Assembly (NCBI RefSeq): GCF_013372225.1
Contig: NZ_CP053832.1
Span: forward strand, 1,054,001-1,118,000
DNA: 64,000 nt
DNA from: Campylobacter ureolyticus
GTDB lineage: Bacteria; Campylobacterota; Campylobacteria; Campylobacterales; Campylobacteraceae
Direction: 5' to 3'
Positions 9,318 through 19,427 of the stretch are shown here, in pieces. Under the pieces are notes generated by a model. It did not search any database and was not told the DNA's origin. It was given only the letters and a program-made list of their open reading frames with translations. Every line of letters starts with the position of its first letter. Positions within the stretch are counted from its first letter, which is position 1. The translations under genes were made by a program, and so were the position numbers.

Positions 9318-12300
9318 ATGATAAAAGATACTTTAATAAATTTAAATAAAAGACAAGATGAATTAATCAAAAAATACAAAGAAAACAATAATCTAAATAC
9401 TAATGATTTAAATGATGATGAGTCATTACAAAACATTTTAAATAGTGATGAAACATTAAAAACTTATAATGATAAACTAAACACTCTTTTTACTATTAAA
9501 TCCTTACCACAAGTAAAGGCTTTTGGAAATTTAAGTTCATTACAAGAAGCTATGGTTAATAACCCTAAGTTAGCTACTATGATGAATTTATATCTTTTAA
9601 TGGATGAAAAAACTAAAAAAGAAAACATTAGTGATATTATCTATGAATGGGCAGGAGTATCAAGTGTAGATGATAGCTCTATGCGTGGTCAAGTAAAAGA
9701 AAAAGATATGATAGTTTATGAAAAACTATCTGGAAAGCCTTTTATGCAATTGGGATATAGTCGTAATCCTGGGCAAAATGCTTCTACCATTATAATTGAT
9801 AAAATTCAAGTATTTAAAAACTATGTTTATGCAAATATTGAATTACAAACTACATACCAAGAAGTAAATTTAGATATAGATTATATGAAATTTGACGGTA
9901 AAGAGTATAGATATGATTTTAGTAGTATTGATGAGTATTTAAAGACTTTGTGTAACGAAAATAAAAAGCAAGATATTATAAAATTTATAAATATTCTTAA
10001 AACTTCACTTACTTATAAACCAGTAGCGACAAATCATTTAAATAAACACATATTCAATATCTTTAAAAATGATATAGCATTTATGTCTGAAATTTTAGGA
10101 AATGTTAGAACTGGAACAGATTTTAATGATTATTTATACGGCTCAAATCAAACAGATGTGATAAATGGTAAAGGTGGAGATGATAAACTCTATGGAGCTG
10201 GTGGTGATGATTTATATGAGTTTGATAAAAACTTTGGAAATGATATCATATACGATACTCAAGGAGATAGTGAAATAGTATTTACTGATGGTATAGCTTT
10301 AAAAGATTTATCGTTTAAAAGAGAGCTTGCCAATTTAATAATCTATGTCACAAATGAAAATGGCGAAAAAGACAGCATAACTGTGCAAAACTTTTTTGAT
10401 ATAGGTGATAATTTAGGGAATGGTGTCATAAAAAATATAAGTTTCGCAGACAGAACAAAGTTAAATATAGATGATATTTTAAAGTTTTCACCACTTATTG
10501 GAACAGATGGTGACGATAAGTTTTATTTAACAAGCAATAATGATAATTTTAAGGCTCTTGGCGGTAACGATATAGTATATGGCGGAGTAGGAGATGATGC
10601 TATAGGTGGTGAAGATGGTAATGACATTTTGTATGGTGGAATTGGTAATGACATATTAAACGGTGGGACTGGAAATGATGAGTTATATGGTGAAGAGGGA
10701 AATGATACATATGTCTTTGGTAAAGAGTGGGGACAAGACATTATAAAAGACTATGATGGTTTTAATAATATAGAGTTTATAGATAACATAAGCATAGATG
10801 ATCTAGTTTTTGATAAAAACGGTAGAGATTTAGTTATATCTGATAAAGAGCTAAAAAATACAATCACTATAAAAGATGTTATGAATGAAAATGGTACTTT
10901 AAATAACTCGGTAGAAAAATTTATATTTAATAGAAAAAAAGATGGTAAAAAAGAGACATTTGATTATTTAACTTCATCCCAAATTCTTGATTATCTTATA
11001 AAACCTACAAATGAATCTGACAAACTAGTAGGATATAATGAGCATTCTTATAATATAAACGCTCTTAATGGAAATGATACGATAATAACAAATATCAAAG
11101 ATGATATTTTAATAGGTGGTAAAGGAGATGATACCCTAATAGGAAAAGCTGGAAATGACATCTATATCTTTGGTAAAGACTTTGGAAATGATACTATCAT
11201 AGAAGAAAATAGTGATAAAGATGTCATTAAATTTACAGATGGCATTTCAAAAGATGATCTTTTATTTAAAAAACTAAATAATGATTTAGTGATACTTCAA
11301 AATAAGAATTCTGTAACCATAAAAGATATGTTTAATGGTGCTTCTATAAATAGCAAAATAGACAAAATAGTGTTTAATGATGGAAGCAGTATCACAAATA
11401 GAGAATTTATAAACTTGGCAGTAGCAAATTCATCTAGCAATGAAAATGATACACTTATTGGATATTTCGATGATGATTATGTATTAGATGCGCTAGATGG
11501 AAATGATACTATTATCACAAATGGTGGAAATGACGTTTTAATAGGTGGAGCTGGAGATGACACCTTACAAGGTGGCAAAGGAAATGACACATATAAATTT
11601 GAGTTAAATCACGGTAAAGATATCATTGAAGATAATATCGGCAAAGAAACCATAGTTATAAACGGTAAAACAAAAGAAGATCTTATCTTTACATATGACG
11701 CTACTACAACGGACTTAATTATTAACTATAAAGATAATAAAAACGATAGTATAACCATAAAAAAATGGAAATATATGGATAATCTTACTATTAAATTTGA
11801 TGATAACTCATATATAGATGATAGATATATAACAAACAAAATAAAAACTATAAACTCAGATTCCGATACTTCCGAAGTTGGTATATATTATAATACAAAT
11901 CTTGAAGATGGAGATGATGTTTATGTAATAAAAAAAGATGCAGGAAAACTATCCATATATGATAATTTTACTCTTCACTCTTATAAAGTAGATGGTGGAA
12001 ACGATACAATTAAATTTGATGAAATTTCATCCAATGAAGTCGTTTATAAAATGTCAGGCAGCAATCTTTTAATCGGTATAGCAGAAGAAAATAAAAAATT
12101 TGAAGACTTAAATACCGTAGTAACTATCAAAAACTGGACCACTAAACATAATAGAATTGAAAATTTTGCATTTAGTGATAAAACACTTTCTCAAAACGAC
12201 ATTATAGATAAATTTTCAAAATCTGAAAATTTCTTATTTCAAACCGATGAAAGCGATAAAGCTACATTTAAAAACGGTGGAGTTATATACGCACTTGATG

Positions 12301-15300
12301 GAGATGATGAGATAGTATCCGTAGAAAATAAAAGCGAAGTTTACGGCAATGAGGGTAATGATAAAATAACCGCAAACGGCACTATTTACGGCAATGAAGG
12401 AGATGATACTCTAAAAGGCTATAGTGGTGATGATACTATCTATGGTGGCGAGGGAGATGATATCTTAATTGGTGCAAGTGGGGATGATTTTCTTCAAGGA
12501 GATAGTGGAGATGATACATATGTCTTTGCTAAGAACTGGGGTAATGATACTATAAATAACTTTGATAAAACAGGAAAAGATACTGTTAAATTTATTGACA
12601 ACATATCCAAAGAAGATCTTATATTTGCAAGAGGTGTCGATGGTGCAAATGTAACAAATGACCTTTTTATATATTCTAGTGATAAAAAGCACTCAATTAA
12701 AGTAATTGGATTTTTTAACGATTTAAAAATAGACAACGATAGAAAAATTGAGTTTATTAAATTTGACAATGAAGATACTTTAAAATCTGATGATATAAAA
12801 TATCTTGTTTTAAATGGTTCAGATTATAACGATGTCATAAAAGGCTACAATGAGGATTATGTTTTAAGTCCAAAAGCAGGAGATGATATAATCTATGGTG
12901 GAAATAAAAACGATACTTTAATCGGTGGTACAGGAAATGACACTTTACAAGGTGGAGATGGAGATGATAAATACATCTTTAATCTTGGTGATGGAAAAGA
13001 TGAAATTTATGATATAAATGGAAATGATACAATAGAATTTGGAAATAATATAACAAAAGATAGCCTTATAGTTATAAGAGATGGTGAAAATAATCTTAAA
13101 ATTTATGTAAAAGATAATCCAAACATTCCAAATAAAGATATAAATTTAGATGAAGTAAAAGATATCATAACCTTAAAAGATGTATTTCATTACAATGAAA
13201 CATATAATTCAAATGTAGTAGAAACAGTAAGATTTAATGACGGTTCAACTTTAAGCTTTGATGAGCTTAAAAAAATGTCTATGCTTGGACTTGATAACAA
13301 CCAAACAAACATTAAAGGCTATGATGATATGGAAAATATCATAAAAGCTTCTCAAAAAGACACAACTATACAAGGTGGCGACTTAAAAGACACTATTTAT
13401 GGCGGTCAAAATAACGATATTATAAACGCAAATGCAGGTAATGACACTGTTTATGGCAATGGTGGGGATGACATTATTTACGGAGGAAGTGGCGATGATA
13501 TTTTATATGGAAATGATGGTAATGATACAATATATGACACAAATGGAAACAATACGATAAATGGTGGAAGCGGTAATGATATAATCAAGGGCTTTGGTAG
13601 CATATATGGAAACAGCGGAAATGACACCATAGAAACTTCAGTTAATTATTATGAAGAAAATACCTCTATAAATACTATTAATGGTGGAAGTGGAAATGAT
13701 ACTTTAAAAGGTGGAAAAGGCGATGATACCTATGTTTTTAACTTAGGCGATGATATAGACACTGTTACTGATCAAGGCGGAAATAATGCTGTAAAATTTG
13801 GAGATGGAATAAACACAGATAACATCATAGTTAAAAGAGGCAGTAATTTAAACGATTTAGTAATCATGACAAGTAAAAACGATAAAATAACCATAAAAGA
13901 TTTTTATATAGGATCATCCTATGAAGATGGTACTTTACTAAATACGCAAGATAATAAACATAAGATTATAAATAAATTTATCTTTGCAGATCAAACAGAG
14001 CTTAATTACGAAGAATTTCATAAGCTTTCATACAATGGAAAAGACAGTGATGATTTAATATATGGTCTAAACTCAAATGATTTCATAAATGGTGGAAAAG
14101 GTAATGACACAGTATATGCTAGAGATGGTGATGACACTTTATATGGTAATGACGGAGATGACATTTTAAATGGAGATTTGGGAAACGATACTTTAATCGG
14201 TGGCACAGGAAATGACACTTTACAAGGTGGAGACGGAGATGATACATATATCTTTAATCTCGGTGATGGTAAAGATGAAATTTATGAAAGTAGCGGAAAC
14301 GACACTATAGAGTTTGGAAAAGGAATTTCAAAAGATAGCCTTATAGTTATAAGAGATGGTGAAAATAATCTTAAAATTTATGTAAAAGATAATCCAAACA
14401 TTCCAAATAAAGATATAAATTTAGATGAAATTAACGATGTTATAACTTTAAAAGATGTATTTCATTACAATGAAACATATAATTCAAATGTAGTAGAAAC
14501 AGTAAGATTTAATGACGGTTCAACTTTAAGCTTTGATGAGCTTAAAAAAATGTCTATGCTTGGAACAAAAAATAATCAAACTACAATCATAGGCTATGAC
14601 GATATGGAAAATCTAATTAAAGCTTCCAACAACGATACTGTTATACAAGGTGGAAATCTAAAAGATACTATTTACGGCGGAAATGGAAATGATGTTTTAA
14701 ACGCAAATGCAGGTGATGACACAGTTTATGGCGGTAACGGAGATGATGAAATCTACGGCGGCGATGGTGATGATACTTTATATGGAAATAGTGGTAATGA
14801 CACTGTAAATGGCGGATTGGGCGATGATATCATCTATGCAGGTGAGGGAGATGATGAAATTTACGGTGAAGATGGTGATGATTATTTAAGCGGTGGAAAT
14901 GGAATAGAAAAAAACACAGGAAATGATAAGCTATATGGAGGAGCCGGAAACGATCAACTTAGAGGTGAAGATGGAAATGATTATCTAAACGGCGGAAGCG
15001 GCGATGATAGATATTATTATTCTTATGGAGATGGGTTTGACACTATAGAAAATGAAGGCGGTGGAAGTGATTCTTTGATATTTTTTGACATTACAAGAGA
15101 TAGATTAAGCTTTTCAAAAGAAGAAAACGACCTTATCATAAATATAGACAACGATGCAAATCAAGGAGTAAGAGTTAAAAACTACTTTTTAAATGATGAG
15201 TATGCTCTTGATATGATCCAACCAAGTGACGGATATGCTTATACCAAAAACGACATAGACAATATCGTAAATGCCTTTGATAAGCCAACTCTTACAGAAG

Positions 15301-16148
15301 ATAAAAATGCAAATATTATTGATACTAAAAACGATGAAATTTTACAAGGAAGCGACAAAAACAACACTTATTATTATCATGGTGGAAAAGATCTTATAGT
15401 TGATAGTGGTGGAATTGATACTTTGAAATTTATGATTAATGGATATCGTCTTAATTTTTCATCAAACGGAACTGATTTGTCATTAAGCCTTGGTAATATA
15501 CAAGATGAAAATAACAATAATATTGTAACTATAAAAGACTTTTTTGCAAATGAAAATTCAATTGTAGAAACAATACAGCTTAAAAACGGTTATAAATTCA
15601 GTGCAAAAGATATTTATCAAAGCTTTGGAAAAGAGTATCCAAAAGATGACTCTTCAAATATCACAGAGCCCGAAACACCTGAAATTCCACAACCAAGCGA
15701 AGATAATTTAGTTGGTGGCGATGAAGATAATAAATACATATTTAGCGGAGGAAATAAAACAGTAATAGATAGTGGCGGAAACGATACTATAAAATTTACG
15801 CAAGATGGAAATGGTTTAAATTTTGCAACAAACGGAACGGATTTAACTTTAAATGTTTACAATCATGAAAACGATACTATAACAGTTAAAAATTTCTTTA
15901 CAAATCCAAGCAATATAATTGAAAAGTTTGAACTTAAAAACGGTTACACAATTACTTCAGAACAAATTTATCAAAGCTTTGGAAAAGAGTATCCAAGCAG
16001 CAATCTTGAAGCATTTGGATTATCTAACACAACTATAAATAAGATAGTTGAAAATCTAAACTCTTATTCTGACGATTTAGGAGCAAATTTAAACTATGTA
16101 GGCAATGCTAAAAATAATTTTGATATTATGCAAATTTATTCTAACTAG
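9318..16148 (+). CDS. giant RTX calcium-binding protein, 5'-truncated (2276 aa from first ATG)
   Basis: Seen: dozens of GGxGxDxLYG-type nonapeptide repeats in blocks, each followed by a haemolysin-type calcium-binding related domain (FxxDLVI...ITIKDxF...VEKFxFxDG). There is no signal peptide. The end (from about residue 2230, GLSNTTINKIVENLNSYSDD) resembles the C-terminal export region of Campylobacter-type RTX proteins. Known: such proteins are exported by T1SS and fold on binding outside calcium. The nominal ATG 9318 has no ribosome-binding site and sits inside coding homology, so the true N-terminal half is missing. The frame is nonetheless intact for 2276 codons, which points to recent truncation or use as a recombination donor. 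It lies between the hlyBD operon and tolC, all oriented towards or away from it, so it belongs to this locus. Confidence 0.8.
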   Translation: MIKDTLINLNKRQDELIKKYKENNNLNTNDLNDDESLQNILNSDETLKTYNDKLNTLFTIKSLPQVKAFGNLSSLQEAMVNNPKLATMMNLYLLMDEKTKKENISDIIYEWAGVSSVDDSSMRGQVKEKDMIVYEKLSGKPFMQLGYSRNPGQNASTIIIDKIQVFKNYVYANIELQTTYQEVNLDIDYMKFDGKEYRYDFSSIDEYLKTLCNENKKQDIIKFINILKTSLTYKPVATNHLNKHIFNIFKNDIAFMSEILGNVRTGTDFNDYLYGSNQTDVINGKGGDDKLYGAGGDDLYEFDKNFGNDIIYDTQGDSEIVFTDGIALKDLSFKRELANLIIYVTNENGEKDSITVQNFFDIGDNLGNGVIKNISFADRTKLNIDDILKFSPLIGTDGDDKFYLTSNNDNFKALGGNDIVYGGVGDDAIGGEDGNDILYGGIGNDILNGGTGNDELYGEEGNDTYVFGKEWGQDIIKDYDGFNNIEFIDNISIDDLVFDKNGRDLVISDKELKNTITIKDVMNENGTLNNSVEKFIFNRKKDGKKETFDYLTSSQILDYLIKPTNESDKLVGYNEHSYNINALNGNDTIITNIKDDILIGGKGDDTLIGKAGNDIYIFGKDFGNDTIIEENSDKDVIKFTDGISKDDLLFKKLNNDLVILQNKNSVTIKDMFNGASINSKIDKIVFNDGSSITNREFINLAVANSSSNENDTLIGYFDDDYVLDALDGNDTIITNGGNDVLIGGAGDDTLQGGKGNDTYKFELNHGKDIIEDNIGKETIVINGKTKEDLIFTYDATTTDLIINYKDNKNDSITIKKWKYMDNLTIKFDDNSYIDDRYITNKIKTINSDSDTSEVGIYYNTNLEDGDDVYVIKKDAGKLSIYDNFTLHSYKVDGGNDTIKFDEISSNEVVYKMSGSNLLIGIAEENKKFEDLNTVVTIKNWTTKHNRIENFAFSDKTLSQNDIIDKFSKSENFLFQTDESDKATFKNGGVIYALDGDDEIVSVENKSEVYGNEGNDKITANGTIYGNEGDDTLKGYSGDDTIYGGEGDDILIGASGDDFLQGDSGDDTYVFAKNWGNDTINNFDKTGKDTVKFIDNISKEDLIFARGVDGANVTNDLFIYSSDKKHSIKVIGFFNDLKIDNDRKIEFIKFDNEDTLKSDDIKYLVLNGSDYNDVIKGYNEDYVLSPKAGDDIIYGGNKNDTLIGGTGNDTLQGGDGDDKYIFNLGDGKDEIYDINGNDTIEFGNNITKDSLIVIRDGENNLKIYVKDNPNIPNKDINLDEVKDIITLKDVFHYNETYNSNVVETVRFNDGSTLSFDELKKMSMLGLDNNQTNIKGYDDMENIIKASQKDTTIQGGDLKDTIYGGQNNDIINANAGNDTVYGNGGDDIIYGGSGDDILYGNDGNDTIYDTNGNNTINGGSGNDIIKGFGSIYGNSGNDTIETSVNYYEENTSINTINGGSGNDTLKGGKGDDTYVFNLGDDIDTVTDQGGNNAVKFGDGINTDNIIVKRGSNLNDLVIMTSKNDKITIKDFYIGSSYEDGTLLNTQDNKHKIINKFIFADQTELNYEEFHKLSYNGKDSDDLIYGLNSNDFINGGKGNDTVYARDGDDTLYGNDGDDILNGDLGNDTLIGGTGNDTLQGGDGDDTYIFNLGDGKDEIYESSGNDTIEFGKGISKDSLIVIRDGENNLKIYVKDNPNIPNKDINLDEINDVITLKDVFHYNETYNSNVVETVRFNDGSTLSFDELKKMSMLGTKNNQTTIIGYDDMENLIKASNNDTVIQGGNLKDTIYGGNGNDVLNANAGDDTVYGGNGDDEIYGGDGDDTLYGNSGNDTVNGGLGDDIIYAGEGDDEIYGEDGDDYLSGGNGIEKNTGNDKLYGGAGNDQLRGEDGNDYLNGGSGDDRYYYSYGDGFDTIENEGGGSDSLIFFDITRDRLSFSKEENDLIINIDNDANQGVRVKNYFLNDEYALDMIQPSDGYAYTKNDIDNIVNAFDKPTLTEDKNANIIDTKNDEILQGSDKNNTYYYHGGKDLIVDSGGIDTLKFMINGYRLNFSSNGTDLSLSLGNIQDENNNNIVTIKDFFANENSIVETIQLKNGYKFSAKDIYQSFGKEYPKDDSSNITEPETPEIPQPSEDNLVGGDEDNKYIFSGGNKTVIDSGGNDTIKFTQDGNGLNFATNGTDLTLNVYNHENDTITVKNFFTNPSNIIEKFELKNGYTITSEQIYQSFGKEYPSSNLEAFGLSNTTINKIVENLNSYSDDLGANLNYVGNAKNNFDIMQIYSN
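13055..13290 (+). repeat. intragenic RTX module repeat, copy 1
   Basis: This segment, encoding KDSLIVIRDGENNLKIYV and the following Pro/Asn stretch to KKMSMLG, recurs almost base for base 1275 bp downstream. Together with the flanking RTX blocks it shows duplication of a whole module inside the gene. Confidence 0.85.
14330..14565 (+). repeat. intragenic RTX module repeat, copy 2
   Basis: Near-identical partner of 13055-13290, with scattered differences only in a few codons (for example EVKDII against EINDVI). Recombination between the copies would remove or add one 1275-bp module, 425 codons, in frame. Confidence 0.85.
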
Positions 16149-16168
16149 CCTTCTTTATATAAAATACA

Positions 16169-16204
16169 AAATTAACCATGCTATTTTTTTAGATATGGTT
16201 AATT
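16169..16204. terminator. bidirectional terminator between RTX gene and tolC
   Basis: An 11-bp perfect stem (AAATTAACCAT / ATGGTTAATTT) with a T-rich 14-base loop lies between the convergent stops at 16148 and 16230. A/T tails on both sides allow use in both directions. Confidence 0.7.
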
Positions 16205-16229
16205 TGTAAAATTTTATAATTATAATATT

Positions 16230-17756
16230 TCACCAACTTTTACACTCATTAATCCCACTCATTATATTTGCTTTATTTATAAAATATCCTGCTTTTAGTA
16301 GATGTTCTTTATAACTCATCTCTTTTTTAAGTAAAACAACATATGAGTTTAATACCTCTATTTTTGAACTTTCTTTTGCTTTATTTAAAGCTTCTTGCAT
16401 ATTATATGAGTTTTTTGAAATTTCTTTTAACTCTTTTAGTATTTTATTAAAACTATCTTCTTTACTTAAAAATAGTTCTAAATCAGCTATATCTTTTTCA
16501 TACTTTAATCTTGCTTCTTCTTTTCTAAGTAAAATCTTTTCTTTATTTATCTCTTTATCTTTTATTCTAGCTTTTTTCTTTCCACCATCAAATAAACTTA
16601 AATAAAGTGATAATCCAACTCTATATCCATGTCTTTTTAAATCTTTTGTAGAATCAAAATAATCATCTCTGTCATTTCCGTATAAATCATACTTTGCATA
16701 TAAAGAAATAGTTGGATAGTAAGATCTTTGTTCAGACTTTAACTCATACTCATTTGTTTTTAACTCATAATCAAATTCTTTTGCTATAAAAGTATCTTCA
16801 AATTTAATAAATCTAAACTCTTTATTAAAAACATTGAAATCTTCTAATTTAGAGATATCATCTATTTTAGATCCAACTATTTGATTAATTGTATTTAGTG
16901 AATTATTTGCATTTAATCTAATACTAGATAATTCATAATCTGTATCTGCTAAAATAATTGCACTTTCTCCAAGAGCTAATTTATCAATCTCTCCAACACT
17001 AGATAATCTTTTTTGATAAGTATAAAGCTTTTGATAAATAAGCTTTAATATCTCATAATATCTTATTTGATTTTTATATCTTAAAGCTTCATAGTAATTA
17101 TCTAATAATTTTAATGAAACCTCATAGTTACTCATACACCTTTTATATTTACTTGCATAAATATTTTCTTTTGCTGCTTTTACTTTAAAACTATCTTTTT
17201 TAAAAGTATATAAATCATAATTTATCACAAATGAGACAGAGTTAGAATAAGATGTGTTTGAGACAAGATTATCTTTACCAACATATAAAGAGCTATATCC
17301 ATCATTAAATCTTTTTGAATACTCACTATTTGCACTTATTCCAATTTCAGGGTAATAACTAGCTTTTGAGTAATCATACTCATTAATAGCACTCATAATA
17401 TCTTGCTTGGCTAAATTTAAAGTAGGAGAGTTAATTAAAGTATAGTTTAATAGCTCATTAAAGCTATAACTACTTTTAAATTTGTTTGATGAGCTATATT
17501 TATTGTCATCTATAAATTTATCAAATTTTGTATTGTTGATAAATTTATTATTTAAGATAAATGAGTTTTTGTAATTAAGATTATTGATTGTAGTATTTAT
17601 ATCAGTTTTATTTAAAATGTTTTTATTGTTTGATATTTCTTTATTTACATATAAATTATCAATTCCCAAATAGCTATTAAATAACTTATCTTTTTTTATT
17701 TCTTCTTTGCTAAAGACAAATACAGCAAATAAAAAAATACACATCAATAAACGCAT
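16230..17756 (-). CDS. tolC: TolC-family outer-membrane channel of the T1SS
   Basis: Role: outer-membrane exit duct of the type I system. Seen: signal peptide at MRLLMCIFLFAVFVFSKEE when ATG 17756 is used. That start has an AAAAAGG ribosome-binding site, so I prefer it to the longer frame from 17801. The mature protein has an Asn-rich, low-complexity N-terminal stretch (about 80 residues). It then has the two outer-membrane-factor repeats with long helices (SFNELLNYTLINSPTLNLAKQ..., then GYRVGLSLYLSLFDGGKKKARI). The latter is the LSWxLFDGG-like strand motif of TolC proteins. The length, about 508 residues, is normal. It is separated from hlyBD by the RTX frame but lies on the same strand, so the three exporter parts are co-localised. 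Confidence 0.88.
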   Translation of the reverse strand: MRLLMCIFLFAVFVFSKEEIKKDKLFNSYLGIDNLYVNKEISNNKNILNKTDINTTINNLNYKNSFILNNKFINNTKFDKFIDDNKYSSSNKFKSSYSFNELLNYTLINSPTLNLAKQDIMSAINEYDYSKASYYPEIGISANSEYSKRFNDGYSSLYVGKDNLVSNTSYSNSVSFVINYDLYTFKKDSFKVKAAKENIYASKYKRCMSNYEVSLKLLDNYYEALRYKNQIRYYEILKLIYQKLYTYQKRLSSVGEIDKLALGESAIILADTDYELSSIRLNANNSLNTINQIVGSKIDDISKLEDFNVFNKEFRFIKFEDTFIAKEFDYELKTNEYELKSEQRSYYPTISLYAKYDLYGNDRDDYFDSTKDLKRHGYRVGLSLYLSLFDGGKKKARIKDKEINKEKILLRKEEARLKYEKDIADLELFLSKEDSFNKILKELKEISKNSYNMQEALNKAKESSKIEVLNSYVVLLKKEMSYKEHLLKAGYFINKANIMSGINECKSW

Positions 17757-17984
17757 TACAAACCTTTTTAAAAATAAAGAATTTATTTTATATAAGTTCA
17801 TATTAAATATAGATAAAAAATAAATTATATTATTAAAATAAAAGATATTTATTTGGGTTTAATATTTAAAAGAGAATTATAGGTTAAATAAGGGGGGAGT
17901 AAATTGCAGATAAAATTATTAATTTAAAGATGATTCTCTGATAATTTTAAGTAAACAAAAAACATATAATTGAAAACTATTATA

Positions 17985-18057
17985 AATATAACTAAAATAT
18001 CATTCAAATTTAAGAAATAAAGTTATATAATTTCTTCATTACATTAAAAGGCTAAAT
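17985..18057 (+). promoter_or_regulatory. cassette promoter element, copy 1
   Basis: Contains AACTAAAATATCATT then CAAATTTAAG, followed 34 bases later (C of AACT to first T) by TATAAT at 18026-18031 and the leader AAAAGGCTAAATTTG, whose TTG is the start codon. The same layout precedes three other cassettes. The upstream block covers the -35 region, so it is likely a regulator site or a sigma contact. The intergenic stretch 17802-17984 holds nothing else recognised. Confidence 0.75.
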
Positions 18058-19401
18058 TTGAAAAATAAATTTTTAAATTCATTTATAATTATAACTTTAA
18101 TTTTAGTTGCTTTTATAGTTTATAATAAATTTAAACTCTCTGGAAATTCTCATTTTACAGTCACAGCTGATACAGTTATAAAACCAGGTTCTGAAATTTC
18201 AAAGTATGTTACGCAAGAAGAAGTTGATAGTTTTAGTTTTAGATATTCCGATATTCACTGTGATGAAGAGACAAACTCCACTCTTATACCTTTAAGAAAA
18301 GCTTTAATGGATAAAGATACAAATAAAGTATTGAATTTCATAAAAGACAATAATCTCTCAGCAGATGTAACAATGCTTGATAAAAGAACTCCTTTAATGT
18401 ATTCAAGTTTTTATAATGATACAAATACTACAAAAGAGTTAATTAAACTTGGAGCTGATGTTCATAAAAAAGACAGATATGAACTAAATGCTCTAGCTTA
18501 TGCTATAAGCATAAACTCAGCCCAAGTGGTTAAATTTCTACTTGATAATGGTATGAAGATGGATGAAATTAAAGAAATACAATATTACTATCCACAAAAG
18601 AAGTTTTATAGAACAATTAGTCAAATAGTCATAGATAGTAATTACTTAGATGTCAAATATAAAGATTATATCTTGGAGGAAAATTGCGATAATAGCGGAA
18701 TAAGTAGGTCAGCTTTTGAGATAATGGATTATCTTACTACTTTTAATTTATACAATACAGCAAGAGTTATATTGGAAAGTGGTTATAAGCCATATACTTA
18801 CCGAGGCAAAGGTGAATCTGTAATTGCTAGTAATTCTATACAGGATATATTTACAAAAGAAGATGTTGAAACTGGGGAAATAAATCCATATGATTATACA
18901 GTATATAAGAATTTAGAATACATCCCAAACTTCGAACCAATGCTAGATTTGCTACTTGAACACAATGTCTCAGGACAACCTGGCAAAGAGTTTTTAAAGA
19001 GTGAGTATGAGAAGTGTTATAAAGATAAAAAGTCTGATGAACTATTTTATGAATACTATGAAATCAATAAGAAAAAATTTGATGAAGATGATATTAAAGT
19101 TGGAAAAACGCCAGAAAAAGAAAATCAATTTTTTCCATTGCAAAAATATATGTGGCTAAGGCACTATTACATATATTGCAAAGATGAAAATTCTACTTTT
19201 AACAATACTAAAGAATATATTGACTGGAAAAATGCTAACAATTTATTAAAAGCAGTTTCTCCAAAACTAGAAAACAATAATCCAAAAATTATCTTTAAAA
19301 ATACATCGCAAGATGAAGTTATGAATTGTTATAGAAAACTAGTTGAACCAAGCAGTTCTAAAATAAATTTAAATGATAACTGTTTAAATTTAAAATTTTA
19401 A
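18058..19401 (+). CDS. membrane-anchored ankyrin-repeat protein, RTX cassette 1 partner (447 aa)
   Basis: Seen: TTG start with AAAAGG upstream; an N-terminal membrane anchor (residues 8-23) with no obvious cleavage site; then about two to three ankyrin repeats at residues 77-170 (RTPLMYSSFYND...KELIKLGADVHKKD; NALAYAISINSAQVVKFLLDNG). A longer C-terminal region has six Cys that could form disulfides. This topology puts the ankyrin domain in the periplasm. It is 26 bp upstream of an RTX gene in the same unit, and a paralogue occupies the same place in cassette 2. Known: ankyrin and Sel1 proteins often act as specific partners or immunity proteins of secreted toxins in other systems. Inference: it protects against, or assists, the RTX protein next to it. 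Confidence 0.75.
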   Translation: MKNKFLNSFIIITLILVAFIVYNKFKLSGNSHFTVTADTVIKPGSEISKYVTQEEVDSFSFRYSDIHCDEETNSTLIPLRKALMDKDTNKVLNFIKDNNLSADVTMLDKRTPLMYSSFYNDTNTTKELIKLGADVHKKDRYELNALAYAISINSAQVVKFLLDNGMKMDEIKEIQYYYPQKKFYRTISQIVIDSNYLDVKYKDYILEENCDNSGISRSAFEIMDYLTTFNLYNTARVILESGYKPYTYRGKGESVIASNSIQDIFTKEDVETGEINPYDYTVYKNLEYIPNFEPMLDLLLEHNVSGQPGKEFLKSEYEKCYKDKKSDELFYEYYEINKKKFDEDDIKVGKTPEKENQFFPLQKYMWLRHYYIYCKDENSTFNNTKEYIDWKNANNLLKAVSPKLENNNPKIIFKNTSQDEVMNCYRKLVEPSSSKINLNDNCLNLKF

Positions 19402-19427
19402 AAAGAATTTAAAAAAAAGGATAAACA

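Noticed and set aside
10523-14218. Minus-strand frames opposite the RTX repeats, rich in Pro, Ser and Leu
   Set aside because: They are mirror readings of GGxGxD repeat DNA; composition tracks the repeats and there are no ribosome-binding sites.
9318-16148. The regular RTX repeats considered as a CRISPR-like array
   Set aside because: Repeats are 27-bp coding units with no uniform spacers and keep a reading frame; no cas genes are near.
17802-17984. Possible tRNA or regulatory RNA in the AT-rich divergent spacer
   Set aside because: No cloverleaf, riboswitch-like or strong hairpin pattern was seen; only the cassette promoter further right is supported.
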